A stretch of DNA of 25,242 nucleotides, taken from positions 1 through 25,242 of the IMG/VR virus record IMGVR_UViG_3300035181_001420. One strand, given 5' to 3'. Of the stretch, positions 8,348 through 16,512 are shown piece after piece (positions within the stretch are counted from its first letter, which is position 1; every line of letters begins with the position of its first letter). The notes below the pieces were generated by a model. That model did not search any database. It was given only the letters and a program-made list of their open reading frames with translations, and was not told the origin of the DNA. This stretch comes from a virus. Made by a program: the position numbers and the translations under genes.

Positions 8348-8695
8348 ATGGAACTTGCCACATTTAACCCCTATATCCCGTTCTTAACCATTATACTTTT
8401 AATGGTTATAATTCTTTTAAGAGCACATCTGTCTTCAAAACAGAAGTTTAATTTCTACGATGTAATAACAGATTCTAGTACTAGGAAAGCCTCCTTAGAG
8501 AAGATCCTTGTATTGACGGGTGGAGTGTCAATAACCTGGTGGTTCATGGATCTATCATCTTTACATAAAGCTACTTGGGAAGATGCAATAGCTTTTGGAG
8601 GATTGCTTGGATTGTCTAAAGTAGCTGACAAGCTAATCAACTCTAAATACTCTGGATCTAAAATAACTGATGAAGATTCTAAAGATAAAGAGTAA
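8348..8695 (+). CDS. small membrane protein, possible holin
   Basis: The 115-aa protein has one strong N-terminal membrane helix (about residues 8-28, PFLTIILLMVIILL). Two weaker hydrophobic stretches lie at about 50-70 (LEKILVLTGGVSITWWFM) and 80-95 (AIAFGGLLGL). The C-terminus is charged (ITDEDSKDKE). The segment NFYDVITDSSTRKASLEKI resembles a conserved cytoplasmic loop in small phage membrane proteins often annotated as holin-like. The next gene may encode a peptidoglycan hydrolase, so a lysis role is reasonable, but it is not shown; a structural or exclusion role is possible. Confidence 0.6.
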   Translation: MELATFNPYIPFLTIILLMVIILLRAHLSSKQKFNFYDVITDSSTRKASLEKILVLTGGVSITWWFMDLSSLHKATWEDAIAFGGLLGLSKVADKLINSKYSGSKITDEDSKDKE

Positions 8696-8713
8696 ACGTA
8701 AGTGGTGGATTAA

Positions 8714-9187
8714 ATGGCTAAGCTTGGAATAGTTCTAGGAAATAACTGGATGTCCAGCCTTACTAAGATATTTACTAAGTCTAGAGCATATCATACCTTC
8801 TGGCAAACAGAGGATTATATCTACGATATGTGGCTACTTCGTCGTAGACAGCCTAAGGGCACGTATGATGGCAAAGAAGTAATCTGGCACGATTTCCCTG
8901 ATGTAACACAAAACTATTTAGAGTTTATGCTTACCTATGATACTCAGGAGTACGGCTTCAAAGACTACCTGTTGTTTTCTACGAGATGGTTCTTTCACCT
9001 TATTGGAAGACCTACTCCAAATGCAGACGGACAGATATGTTCTGAAATGTGTAACAATGATTTAATAAGGTGTGGTTATGCTACTCCTTGGTGGAATAAA
9101 GAAGAGGTGCCTAGTCCAGGGGATTTTGAACGTTGGATTAGTGAAGATAATACTAAATATAAACAAAGGGAACAATCATGGCATTAG
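8714..9187 (+). CDS. permuted papain/NlpC-like hydrolase candidate
   Basis: The 157-aa protein has H27 (RAYHTFWQTEDYIYDMW) in the N-terminal half and C109 in a helix start (GQICSEMCNNDLIRCG) in the C-terminal half. SPGDFERWI follows at 134-142. The order His then Cys-S/x-E, with a downstream P-x-D-x-x-W, is that of circularly permuted NlpC/P60-like (YiiX/LRAT-type) enzymes, which cleave amide or thioester bonds. It could be an endolysin or a tail-associated murein peptidase. There is no signal peptide. Its end overlaps the next gene by 10 bases. The motif assignment is by eye; a structure prediction placing H27 beside C109 would settle it. Confidence 0.5.
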   Translation: MAKLGIVLGNNWMSSLTKIFTKSRAYHTFWQTEDYIYDMWLLRRRQPKGTYDGKEVIWHDFPDVTQNYLEFMLTYDTQEYGFKDYLLFSTRWFFHLIGRPTPNADGQICSEMCNNDLIRCGYATPWWNKEEVPSPGDFERWISEDNTKYKQREQSWH

Positions 9188-10923
9188 TAGCAACAGATTG
9201 GGCGATCAATACTAACAAGACAATTCGATATATTGGAGCAGTTCATGGTACGGCTGGTGCTGGATATGTGACAGTTCTGGAAATGCACCGTTGGTTGCAA
9301 GATAAAGCCGATGATGCTGCATCAACACTTGACGATTACATGGACATCACACGCGATACTCCATCGGACAAGTCTTTCGATACCATCATTAACTTGATTA
9401 ATGGTTATACTCTTGATGAAGCATACACATCGAAAGCGTCTGAATATATTTACGGCGGTTCGATTATTCAAGGTGGTGGTACAGATATTTGGGACGGGAT
9501 AGCGGTTGTTGCGAATCCAGGATGTTATGTTGACGTAATTCAGAATGGTGCTCGTGTTACTACTGACTTCTGGAACTCAACTCCAAGTGGCGCTTCATAC
9601 CGTGGTTTGAATCCAGATTCCACCACAGGTAAATCAACTCAGTTCATGCTTAAAGTAAGAACTGCCGGCGCCGACATAGATAGCAAACGTGTATTATTCC
9701 AAACTCGTGAATGGGGTAAAACTTATTCTGAGTTCAAGATTCCAGGTACAGGTCGTGGTGTAAACGTTGTTCCATTAACTTATTCAGCCGACTTGAACAA
9801 CACAACCGCTTCTGGTACTGTTGCAGCTTGGACTACAATCACAAACGTTACAGCTGGTTATGTCCAGATTGACATGGATAATAACGGCACTCCAGAATCA
9901 TATTACTCTCAGTGGAATCGTGATACTTATACTATCAAACAGTTCTATGAGCGTATGAAGTATTTAACCGGACGTACTAATGTAACAACAATCTATGGTG
10001 TTCCTGGTGAATTGTTCCGTGGCATTACACACTCAGTTACTTACACTACTCAAGCAGGTGGCAACTTTACTCAAGGAGGTGCAAGCTTAACTTGGGGTAC
10101 TGGCACCACTGCTGGTACTGGTGCAATTCTTGCTGACATCGATGGTGGAACAACCGGCACACTTTACATCCAGTTGCTAACTGGTGTTGCTCCAACAGGA
10201 ACAATTACCCAAGGCGGTGTAACAGCAACAACTGGTACAGTGATAGAAACAACCGTATCAACTCCCTTCTGCGGACAGTCAACTGGTTCTGCGATTGTTG
10301 CAGCATATGGCTTCGCAATGGAATACACAGACGTAACAAAAGATGACTTGTTTACAGCGTTCGATGGTATTGCTCGTAACCCACCAAATAATGTATCATT
10401 CACAGTGTCTAACTTGTTATCAGGCTACTCTGTACTAGTTGCCCCGTCTACTGGATCAGCTATTCAATTTAACCAGTTTACATTGAATGGCGCTCTAACT
10501 GGTGCAGCCGTTACTTCTGTGGTGGTTAATGAGGCGATTCCTGCAGATACCCCCTCTTCTGGTACCATCCGTATTCTGCGTTTGAATGGGCAGTATACTC
10601 GTCATCCATACTCAGCGGTCAATACTAGTACTAAAACGTTTACGATTACATCGGCAGACTTTAGCGGGGTTTCGACATCTTCTACATCTAACGCCGCTAA
10701 CGGGGCGAATACTTTCATAAGCTACATTGACGGTACTGCAAGTGGAGCGACAATGGGTTATAATTGTGTGTATTCAGGAACACCTAGAACTTTAGCAGTT
10801 CGTGCTCGCTTTGGTGGAACAGGTCCTAGTTATTCTGACTCTATTAAGACATTCCAAACATTCTCTGCTTCACTTGGCTCGTCGGGTGGATCACAAGGCA
10901 TCGTTCAGACTAGTGATGCCTGA
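9178..10923 (+). CDS. tail fibre / large virion protein
   Basis: The 581-aa protein has a good ribosome site (AAGGGA, seven bases before ATG). The N-terminal region contains VTVLEMHRWLQDKADDAAS, D-Y-M-D-I-T-R-D-T-P-S-D-K-S, I-I-N-L-I-N-G-Y and Y-G-G-S-I-I-Q-G-G. I recognise this block from a widespread, uncharacterised phage structural family in aquatic phages. Residues about 290-360 are Gly/Thr-rich with short repeats (GGNFTQGGASLTWGTGT, then TGTITQGGVTATTGT). The C-terminus is Ser/Gly-rich. Arg codons are nearly all CGT, unlike the AGA/AGG mix in the baseplate genes, so the gene is either very highly expressed or came from elsewhere. A hairpin 30 bases downstream may be its terminator. Confidence 0.7.
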   Translation: MALVATDWAINTNKTIRYIGAVHGTAGAGYVTVLEMHRWLQDKADDAASTLDDYMDITRDTPSDKSFDTIINLINGYTLDEAYTSKASEYIYGGSIIQGGGTDIWDGIAVVANPGCYVDVIQNGARVTTDFWNSTPSGASYRGLNPDSTTGKSTQFMLKVRTAGADIDSKRVLFQTREWGKTYSEFKIPGTGRGVNVVPLTYSADLNNTTASGTVAAWTTITNVTAGYVQIDMDNNGTPESYYSQWNRDTYTIKQFYERMKYLTGRTNVTTIYGVPGELFRGITHSVTYTTQAGGNFTQGGASLTWGTGTTAGTGAILADIDGGTTGTLYIQLLTGVAPTGTITQGGVTATTGTVIETTVSTPFCGQSTGSAIVAAYGFAMEYTDVTKDDLFTAFDGIARNPPNNVSFTVSNLLSGYSVLVAPSTGSAIQFNQFTLNGALTGAAVTSVVVNEAIPADTPSSGTIRILRLNGQYTRHPYSAVNTSTKTFTITSADFSGVSTSSTSNAANGANTFISYIDGTASGATMGYNCVYSGTPRTLAVRARFGGTGPSYSDSIKTFQTFSASLGSSGGSQGIVQTSDA

Positions 10924-10936
10924 CCTTTAAGGATAA

Positions 10937-11101
10937 TATACATTAGCAATAAAACAGCATACTTTAACTGGTATGCTGTATTTAGGTAAAACTTACTGTA
11001 ACCCTGAGAAGTATAAAGGGTCTGGTGTATATTGGTCTAGTCACATACGCAAGCATGGGGTGGATAAAGTAATTAACCTATGGTATTATTTATTCTATTA
11101 A
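10937..11101 (+). pseudogene. remnant of a GIY-YIG-type homing endonuclease
   Basis: The frame opening after a stop at 10934 encodes about 54 residues without a start codon at the right place. It contains TGMLYLGKTYCNPEKYKGSG directly followed by VYWSSHIRKHG and D, and it ends at TAA 11099-11101. The order T-G-x-x-Y-x-G-K-T, P-x-x-Y-K-G-S-G-x-Y-W, H-I-x-K-H-G is typical of free-standing phage endonucleases related to the GIY-YIG group. Intact family members continue for another 100 or more residues; here the frame stops and no continuation is obvious in 11102-11242. It lies between two fibre genes, a usual site for mobile endonucleases. The fragment is clear; the history is inferred. Confidence 0.65.
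10954..10979 (+). terminator. hairpin terminator candidate after the 581-aa gene
   Basis: ACAGCATAC (10954-10962) pairs perfectly with GTATGCTGT (10971-10979) around an 8-nt loop. An A-run precedes it and ATTT follows. It sits 30 bases after the stop of the 581-aa fibre gene. The U-tract is weak, so termination may be partial. The same bases fall inside the decayed endonuclease frame, so the hairpin either arose after decay or came with the element. Confidence 0.5.
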
Positions 11102-11242
11102 GATAATGGGATGAGTGTAAGGCAAACGGGATCCAGTAATTCAATGGCAAGGATATAATAAGTTCCCTTACCTAAAACAACATTTTCCTATCATGATCTT
11201 GGATTTTATGTTACACTAAAATCAGAAGTTATACTCTAAAAT

Positions 11243-11264
11243 AAGGGAGCTTCGGCTCCCTTTT
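11243..11264 (+). terminator. rho-independent terminator, UUCG tetraloop
   Basis: AAGGGAGC (11243-11250), loop TTCG, and GCTCCCTT (11255-11262) followed by TT form an 8-bp stem with the very stable C(UUCG)G cap. This is the cleanest terminator in the window. It stands 26 bases before the next gene, so the downstream fibre block needs its own promoter or anti-termination. Bases 11102-11242, between the endonuclease remnant and this hairpin, hold nothing else I can identify. Confidence 0.75.
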
Positions 11265-11289
11265 AAATGGCAGGTTAATATCTATAACT

Positions 11290-11688
11290 ATGTTTTACAC
11301 AATCCATAATACATCTAGTGGTAATCTCTTGGATATAACCACATCTCTACCAGACGCCCAACTTCCTGAGTTTACAGTAAAAGGATGGGATCAAGAAATT
11401 CCTGATCTATATTACTATCAGTGGAATCCTACGACAACGTCATTCGAATCAAAAGCTAATGTCGAGCGCATCATGACAGTACACCAATTTCTAAACAGAT
11501 TCACTGCCCCTGAGCGTATTGCCATTAAAGAAGTTGCTAAAACAAATCCTGCATTGGAAGACTTTATGGATATGTTGAACTTGGCGTCATTCGTTAATCC
11601 CGATGCAGCCGAAGTTTATGGTGGTTTATATTATTTGTCTGTTCTCGGTTTAATTGATCAGAATAGAATTATGGAGATTATTGCTTAA
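11290..11688 (+). CDS. small conserved phage tail-fibre-region protein
   Basis: The 132-aa protein has a C-terminal half ([20 protein letters not shown] through [20 protein letters not shown]) that follows a pattern I know from small phage proteins near fibre genes: F-L-x-R-F-T-x-x-E-R-x-A-I, then L-x-L-A-x-x-V, then G-L-x-x-L-x-x-x-G-L-I-x-x-x-R-x-x-E-I. It is helical, unlike its beta-rich neighbours, and could be an assembly chaperone or adaptor for the fibre that follows. The N-terminal half appears to be a short beta domain. It overlaps the giant fibre gene by one base (TAATG), so the two products are probably made together. The chaperone role is inference. Confidence 0.68.
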   Translation: MFYTIHNTSSGNLLDITTSLPDAQLPEFTVKGWDQEIPDLYYYQWNPTTTSFESKANVERIMTVHQFLNRFTAPERIAIKEVAKTNPALEDFMDMLNLASFVNPDAAEVYGGLYYLSVLGLIDQNRIMEIIA

Positions 11689-14600
11689 TGGCAGCCATAA
11701 CAGTAGACGCCTCTAGCTCGTTCGACTTACACCAGCAGACTGCCACTTCATCTGCTGCATTAGACTCAACTACCATTAACAATGGCAAATTTAGGGTGGA
11801 TGTTGACACTAAGGTTTGTTCTTGTCACTCAGTTTACGCAGGAGCTTTAGATTCTTATACGATTGCCTCTACTGCGGTCGCCGGCGAATTACAACTTGAT
11901 GGTACTGACGTTTGGATTATTCCGTATAATGCAGGTTCTGGTACACCTCCAACACATGCTACGGTTGCACTATCTCCAACTGCGGCATCTTGGGCAAGTG
12001 GTGTTGCGACAATCACAGTCACACATACCTACGCAGTTGGTGATCTTGTCGGGGTTGGCTCAATTAAAGGATCTGAGTTAGTAAATGGTTATTGTGGCAC
12101 ATTTGAAATCACTGCTGTCAATTCAACAGTTTCATTCTCATATGCTCTTGCAGCAGATCCAGGAACTGCAACTATTACTAACGGAAAAGTTGTTAAATAT
12201 TGGGGGTGTTTTCAAACTCAAACAAGAACCGTATCAACTGCGTCTTGGGCTTCTAACGTAGTGACATTTGTAACAACTGCCGCTGAGACATTCAAGGTTG
12301 GTAATACAGTAGTTGTTACAGGAGCATCTCCTGCTGGATACAATGGAACATTTGTAATCACTGGGATTAATTCGACTACATCATTCAATGCTTCATTGCT
12401 ATCGGATCCTGGAGCATGGACATCAGGCGGCACAATTACTAAAACTGTCAAATCTGCATTCTTAGGGGCTTGGACATCATTCACAGCATTACCTGTTACT
12501 AGCTTGGCAACTCAGCCTACAGGTTGGATGAAAGTTAAAAATTTAACCAACGGTCCATTTGAAGCACAAGTAGCTTTAACTATCCAAGGTGGTACTACTC
12601 CAGTTGCTACTGCAATTGACCGTGAACAAGCTGGCTGGATTGAAGTAGTTGGTGCTGAACTAAGCACAACCCCTGCAACATTTACAATCCCTCGTCTTGG
12701 TAAATTCACTGTTACCGGACAATGGTTCTACCCAAAGTCAGCAGTTCACTCAAACATATCTACTGCGACTTGGGCTGCTGGTGTTGTTACGATCACAACT
12801 GCTGCTGCTCACGGTCTAACTCCCGGATGTTACATTAATATTACTGGTGCGATTACATCAGGTGCTAGTTTAAGCGGCGAGTACAATTGTATTACTGCAT
12901 CTGGATCCTCTATTACGGTGGCATCAGCAACAGACATTGGAACATATACTGCATCATCAGGTTGGTTCTGGGGTGAAATCTGCACATCAGGCGTGGCTCA
13001 ACAATTAGTTCAGCTTCCAGCTTCAACATCAGGTGCTACTACTGTTGGTATTCAGCCGTATGCTGGAGTGTGGGTAGAGACTGCTCAAGGATCTAAAACT
13101 TACGAATGGTATTACAACGTTGGTAACACAACTGCCGCTGCTAGTACATTCTTAACAAATGCTCAATTAGTAAACGCAACTGATCAGTCCTTAGGTAAAG
13201 TTGTTCATAACTTATCTGCTAACGGTCAAATTAGATTTGGTGGTGATGGTACTAACGCTTGGGGCTGGTTGCCTCCTGCTGGATGTCGTATTAGATTTGG
13301 TAATGTAATCTCATCTGACGCAGTAAAAGCAGGTGGAACTACTAGTGGTACAATTCTAAATACAGTCCCAGCGGCTCTACAAACCTCTAGGCCTAAGTTT
13401 GTTACAACATCAGCGGGCGTTATTTCCATTGACAAGTGGATGACACCTTGGTACACAATCTTTGCTCAGCCGTTCTCTGTTGCCATGACGAACGTAGGTA
13501 AGTGCGATGCTATTAACGTATCGGAGATTGCTCAGCCGATTGCGTGGGATAATGTATACGCTGGTGGTGCTACTACTTTAGTCGGAGATGCTACTTGCTT
13601 GCAAGCGTTAAGTCTTGCCACATGTTGGGCGGGTGGAACTATAACCAATTCTCAATTTGAAAATCAACATAATGGTGTATCAGGTTATTATGGACTGTTG
13701 ATGTCCGACGCTAAAGGATTTAATTTTACCAATGTCAAAATCGGTGCTAGATTCGGTACTACTCTAGGTGGCAACATTGCACGAAGTTCATCTTCAGGCT
13801 CAATGTCACTAACTCGTGTTGCTAACGTCAACTTTACAAATTGTACTTTGACTCAAGGTCAAGCTGCCGTTGCAACTTCATTCTATATCAATTTTACTAA
13901 TATTCACTACGCCGATAATCCAACATTAGCAACAACTTCAACTACTCCGATGAGTATTTTTGTACCGTCGGCGGGCTCATCCAATATTACTGTTAATGGT
14001 GTTGACTTCTGCAACGTACTTAACCGGCAGCCTTACACTGGAATATTCTCACCGCTAACTGGTGCTAATAACTTAAAGGTTCGTAACATTGGAACTAAGT
14101 TAGCTCCGATATCAGCTGGCTCTGCTAATGCGATGGGAGTTCTTTGGACAGGTGCATCGAGTGGAGGTTGCTTCAACGTCGAGTTTAAGAAAATTTATAC
14201 CACTCTTGCTAGAACGGGTTTAATGGCGTCTGCTGATAACTCATACACTGGTATTACCTACGAGTCATGTTGGATGGGTAATGGATTAACCTTTACTAAC
14301 ACGACTTTGAACACAGTATCAAAGGGGTTAGCTCAGACCAACTCTACATCTGGGCAGACTTCGGTTTATGGTGCTGCCTTGTATGACTACTTTACTCCAG
14401 TAGGAGCAACGTTAACTACGGGTACAGCTTGGGCATCCAATGTAACAACTTATACTTGCACTGCTGCACATGGTTTGGTTGCAGGCGATCAAGTTACGAT
14501 TTCAGGTGTATTGGCTTCAACTTATAATGATAATGGTGGTTACAATGGAACGTACACTGTTCTTGCATCAGGTTTAACATCGACAGTTTTCAACGTAACT

Positions 14601-15887
14601 CAATTAACAAACCCAGGTACTTGGACTTCTGGCGGCACAACTTCACCAAACTTAGGTAAGATTGTTTGGCAGATGAACGAACAAACTTCTGCTACTCCTG
14701 CTTACACATTGAATAAGATGGGTAACGGTTCCGGTTTCACCTCAGTTGGTGCATTAGTTCTTTTGAACCTAGACGACACTGTTACTTGGGAAACTCCATA
14801 TTACATTAAAGGTCATAAACAGTTTACAAACGGTACTACCGCTCCTTGGACAGTAGCTCAACCGACATTCACATCAACTAACCCAAACAACCACGACTGG
14901 TTCTATGATATTGATACGGGAACTGGTTACACCGGAACTTATAAGAACTTACATTTCAAATCATCAAGAGGTGCTGCATTCTGGGCAATTACTGGCACTA
15001 CGACATGTACCCTAACCCCAGTTACTGCTACTGTGACAGGTTCGATTGCTGGGGATACTTTAACTGCCACAGCAGTGACATCTGGATATTTATACGAAGG
15101 CATGACTCTAACAGGAACTGGCGTTGCGGCTGGAACAGTTATTACTGCGGTTATTGATTCTATCACAGGAAAGGCTGGTACTTATCGGGTAGGCATCATG
15201 ACGGTTGCAGCCGGAACTTATACTATTGGAGTTTCATCTCAAACTGTTACATCGACTACAATCACTGCCTCTACTTCTGTTTATGGAGTTGCAGTTGGTG
15301 ATAACGTATTTGACTTGACAACGGCTGGTAACGTAGCTACTAATGCTAAAGTAGCTTCTATATCCTCTTTGACATCGTTTGTTCTGAATACTGCTTCGAC
15401 TAACTCAACACTACAAATACTAGCGTTCTCAGCAATTCATTCAGAGGCTGCTTGCACTGCTTCGACTGGATTCAAACTTAAAATCAAAGTTAGAGTTAAC
15501 ACTGTTTCTTCCACTAACTCATTAACGACTATTGCAATACCTACAGTCACAAATAGTGTATATCAGCAAGTCGAATATCCACTCGATAATGTTAGTATTA
15601 ACATTACAGTTCAAGATGTTAATACTGGACTTCCTATTCAGAATGCTAGAGTTATTATCAAAGCTGGGACTGGTGGTGGCGCTACAGCAGGAGCAGTGTT
15701 GTTAACTGGAGTTACAGATGCTTCTGGTTACATTACTGGACAAACTGAATTTACTGGACAACCTATCACTGGAGTTGTTCGTAGAGCAACAGTTTCCGAT
15801 GGTACTTTGTATAAACCCAGTGCTATTTCTGGCACAATCAGCACAAGTGGATATGTGAATACAATATTAATGATCCCTGATGAATAA
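11688..15887 (+). CDS. 1399-aa repeat-containing tail fibre
   Basis: This is the largest gene of the window. About four copies of a 70-75 aa beta domain start near residues 97, 183, 358 and 912. Each runs T/S-W-A-S-x-V-x-T, A-H-G-L-x-x-G-D-x-V-x-I-x-G, Y-N-G-T-x-x-I-T, then [10 protein letters not shown]. Databases often label such domains E1 FCCH-like in phage proteins. Residues about 640-870 have short N-F-T-N-C-T-type strands that suggest a beta-helix. Residues about 1105-1250 carry a [15 protein letters not shown]-type domain. Residues about 1300-1360 ([24 protein letters not shown]) resemble a transthyretin- or carboxypeptidase-regulatory-like Ig fold. It probably binds the host surface. 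Arg is mostly CGT. Confidence 0.78.
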   Translation: MAAITVDASSSFDLHQQTATSSAALDSTTINNGKFRVDVDTKVCSCHSVYAGALDSYTIASTAVAGELQLDGTDVWIIPYNAGSGTPPTHATVALSPTAASWASGVATITVTHTYAVGDLVGVGSIKGSELVNGYCGTFEITAVNSTVSFSYALAADPGTATITNGKVVKYWGCFQTQTRTVSTASWASNVVTFVTTAAETFKVGNTVVVTGASPAGYNGTFVITGINSTTSFNASLLSDPGAWTSGGTITKTVKSAFLGAWTSFTALPVTSLATQPTGWMKVKNLTNGPFEAQVALTIQGGTTPVATAIDREQAGWIEVVGAELSTTPATFTIPRLGKFTVTGQWFYPKSAVHSNISTATWAAGVVTITTAAAHGLTPGCYINITGAITSGASLSGEYNCITASGSSITVASATDIGTYTASSGWFWGEICTSGVAQQLVQLPASTSGATTVGIQPYAGVWVETAQGSKTYEWYYNVGNTTAAASTFLTNAQLVNATDQSLGKVVHNLSANGQIRFGGDGTNAWGWLPPAGCRIRFGNVISSDAVKAGGTTSGTILNTVPAALQTSRPKFVTTSAGVISIDKWMTPWYTIFAQPFSVAMTNVGKCDAINVSEIAQPIAWDNVYAGGATTLVGDATCLQALSLATCWAGGTITNSQFENQHNGVSGYYGLLMSDAKGFNFTNVKIGARFGTTLGGNIARSSSSGSMSLTRVANVNFTNCTLTQGQAAVATSFYINFTNIHYADNPTLATTSTTPMSIFVPSAGSSNITVNGVDFCNVLNRQPYTGIFSPLTGANNLKVRNIGTKLAPISAGSANAMGVLWTGASSGGCFNVEFKKIYTTLARTGLMASADNSYTGITYESCWMGNGLTFTNTTLNTVSKGLAQTNSTSGQTSVYGAALYDYFTPVGATLTTGTAWASNVTTYTCTAAHGLVAGDQVTISGVLASTYNDNGGYNGTYTVLASGLTSTVFNVTQLTNPGTWTSGGTTSPNLGKIVWQMNEQTSATPAYTLNKMGNGSGFTSVGALVLLNLDDTVTWETPYYIKGHKQFTNGTTAPWTVAQPTFTSTNPNNHDWFYDIDTGTGYTGTYKNLHFKSSRGAAFWAITGTTTCTLTPVTATVTGSIAGDTLTATAVTSGYLYEGMTLTGTGVAAGTVITAVIDSITGKAGTYRVGIMTVAAGTYTIGVSSQTVTSTTITASTSVYGVAVGDNVFDLTTAGNVATNAKVASISSLTSFVLNTASTNSTLQILAFSAIHSEAACTASTGFKLKIKVRVNTVSSTNSLTTIAIPTVTNSVYQQVEYPLDNVSINITVQDVNTGLPIQNARVIIKAGTGGGATAGAVLLTGVTDASGYITGQTEFTGQPITGVVRRATVSDGTLYKPSAISGTISTSGYVNTILMIPDE

Positions 15888-16510
15888 TGATTACAATTGA
15901 TTGGACAACAAAAATTATCCATATCCCACAGAACTATTTATCATTTGTTTCTGCGGGTAGGTACTCTCTTGATATTGAGGCATTTCGTAATGACTTAAAG
16001 AATATCGAGGATACTGAAGAAGGTATGGTTTTCTCCAATACTCATAGTCGTAATGCTCCTGTTACCCTATCCGGTACTACATATTCTCAGACCTTGGAGA
16101 TCCTAACACCCTATACAGTGACCTTCGAAAACACCGGGATCCCTTACTTGGTTATAGCAAGCGGAGCAAATCATAACATTTCCGACGTTACTAACTATGA
16201 TGGCGGTATGTCTTTGGCTATTGGAAACTCTGCCGGCTTGATTGCGGTTAATACTAGTGGATCTTCCTATACTCTTGCAGATATTCAAGCAGCAGTAAGA
16301 ACTGAACTGACCCCTGAATTGACTAAGATTAATAACCAAGTTGATGGACTCACCTCTACTCAGGCTACTATGTTATTCGAGATGTATCGTATCTTAGGTC
16401 TAGACCCAACCAAACCTCTAATCGTATCTAATACAGAGCGTACTGCTGGAACCGGTATTACTCAGACTGTTACCGACGATGGAACGTCGATGACTGTAAC
16501 TAGGGTTTAA
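15887..16510 (+). CDS. tail-fibre-associated virion protein
   Basis: The 207-aa protein starts on the TAATG that ends the giant fibre. The pattern S-L-D-I-E-A-F-R-N-D-L-K-N-I-E-D-T-E-E-G-M, then P-Y-T-V-T-F-E-N-T, G-A-N-H-N-I-S-D-V and N-S-A-G-L-I recurs in many phage proteins encoded next to fibres. I recognise the family by this order but know of no agreed name. The C-terminus has a coiled-coil-like stretch (ADIQAAVRTELTPELTKINN) and then a helix LFEMYRILGLDPTKPL, common at the end of these proteins and probably used for oligomerisation. The role is likely a fibre tip or adaptor; this is inference from the operon. Confidence 0.7.
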   Translation: MITIDWTTKIIHIPQNYLSFVSAGRYSLDIEAFRNDLKNIEDTEEGMVFSNTHSRNAPVTLSGTTYSQTLEILTPYTVTFENTGIPYLVIASGANHNISDVTNYDGGMSLAIGNSAGLIAVNTSGSSYTLADIQAAVRTELTPELTKINNQVDGLTSTQATMLFEMYRILGLDPTKPLIVSNTERTAGTGITQTVTDDGTSMTVTRV

Positions 16511-16512
16511 CC

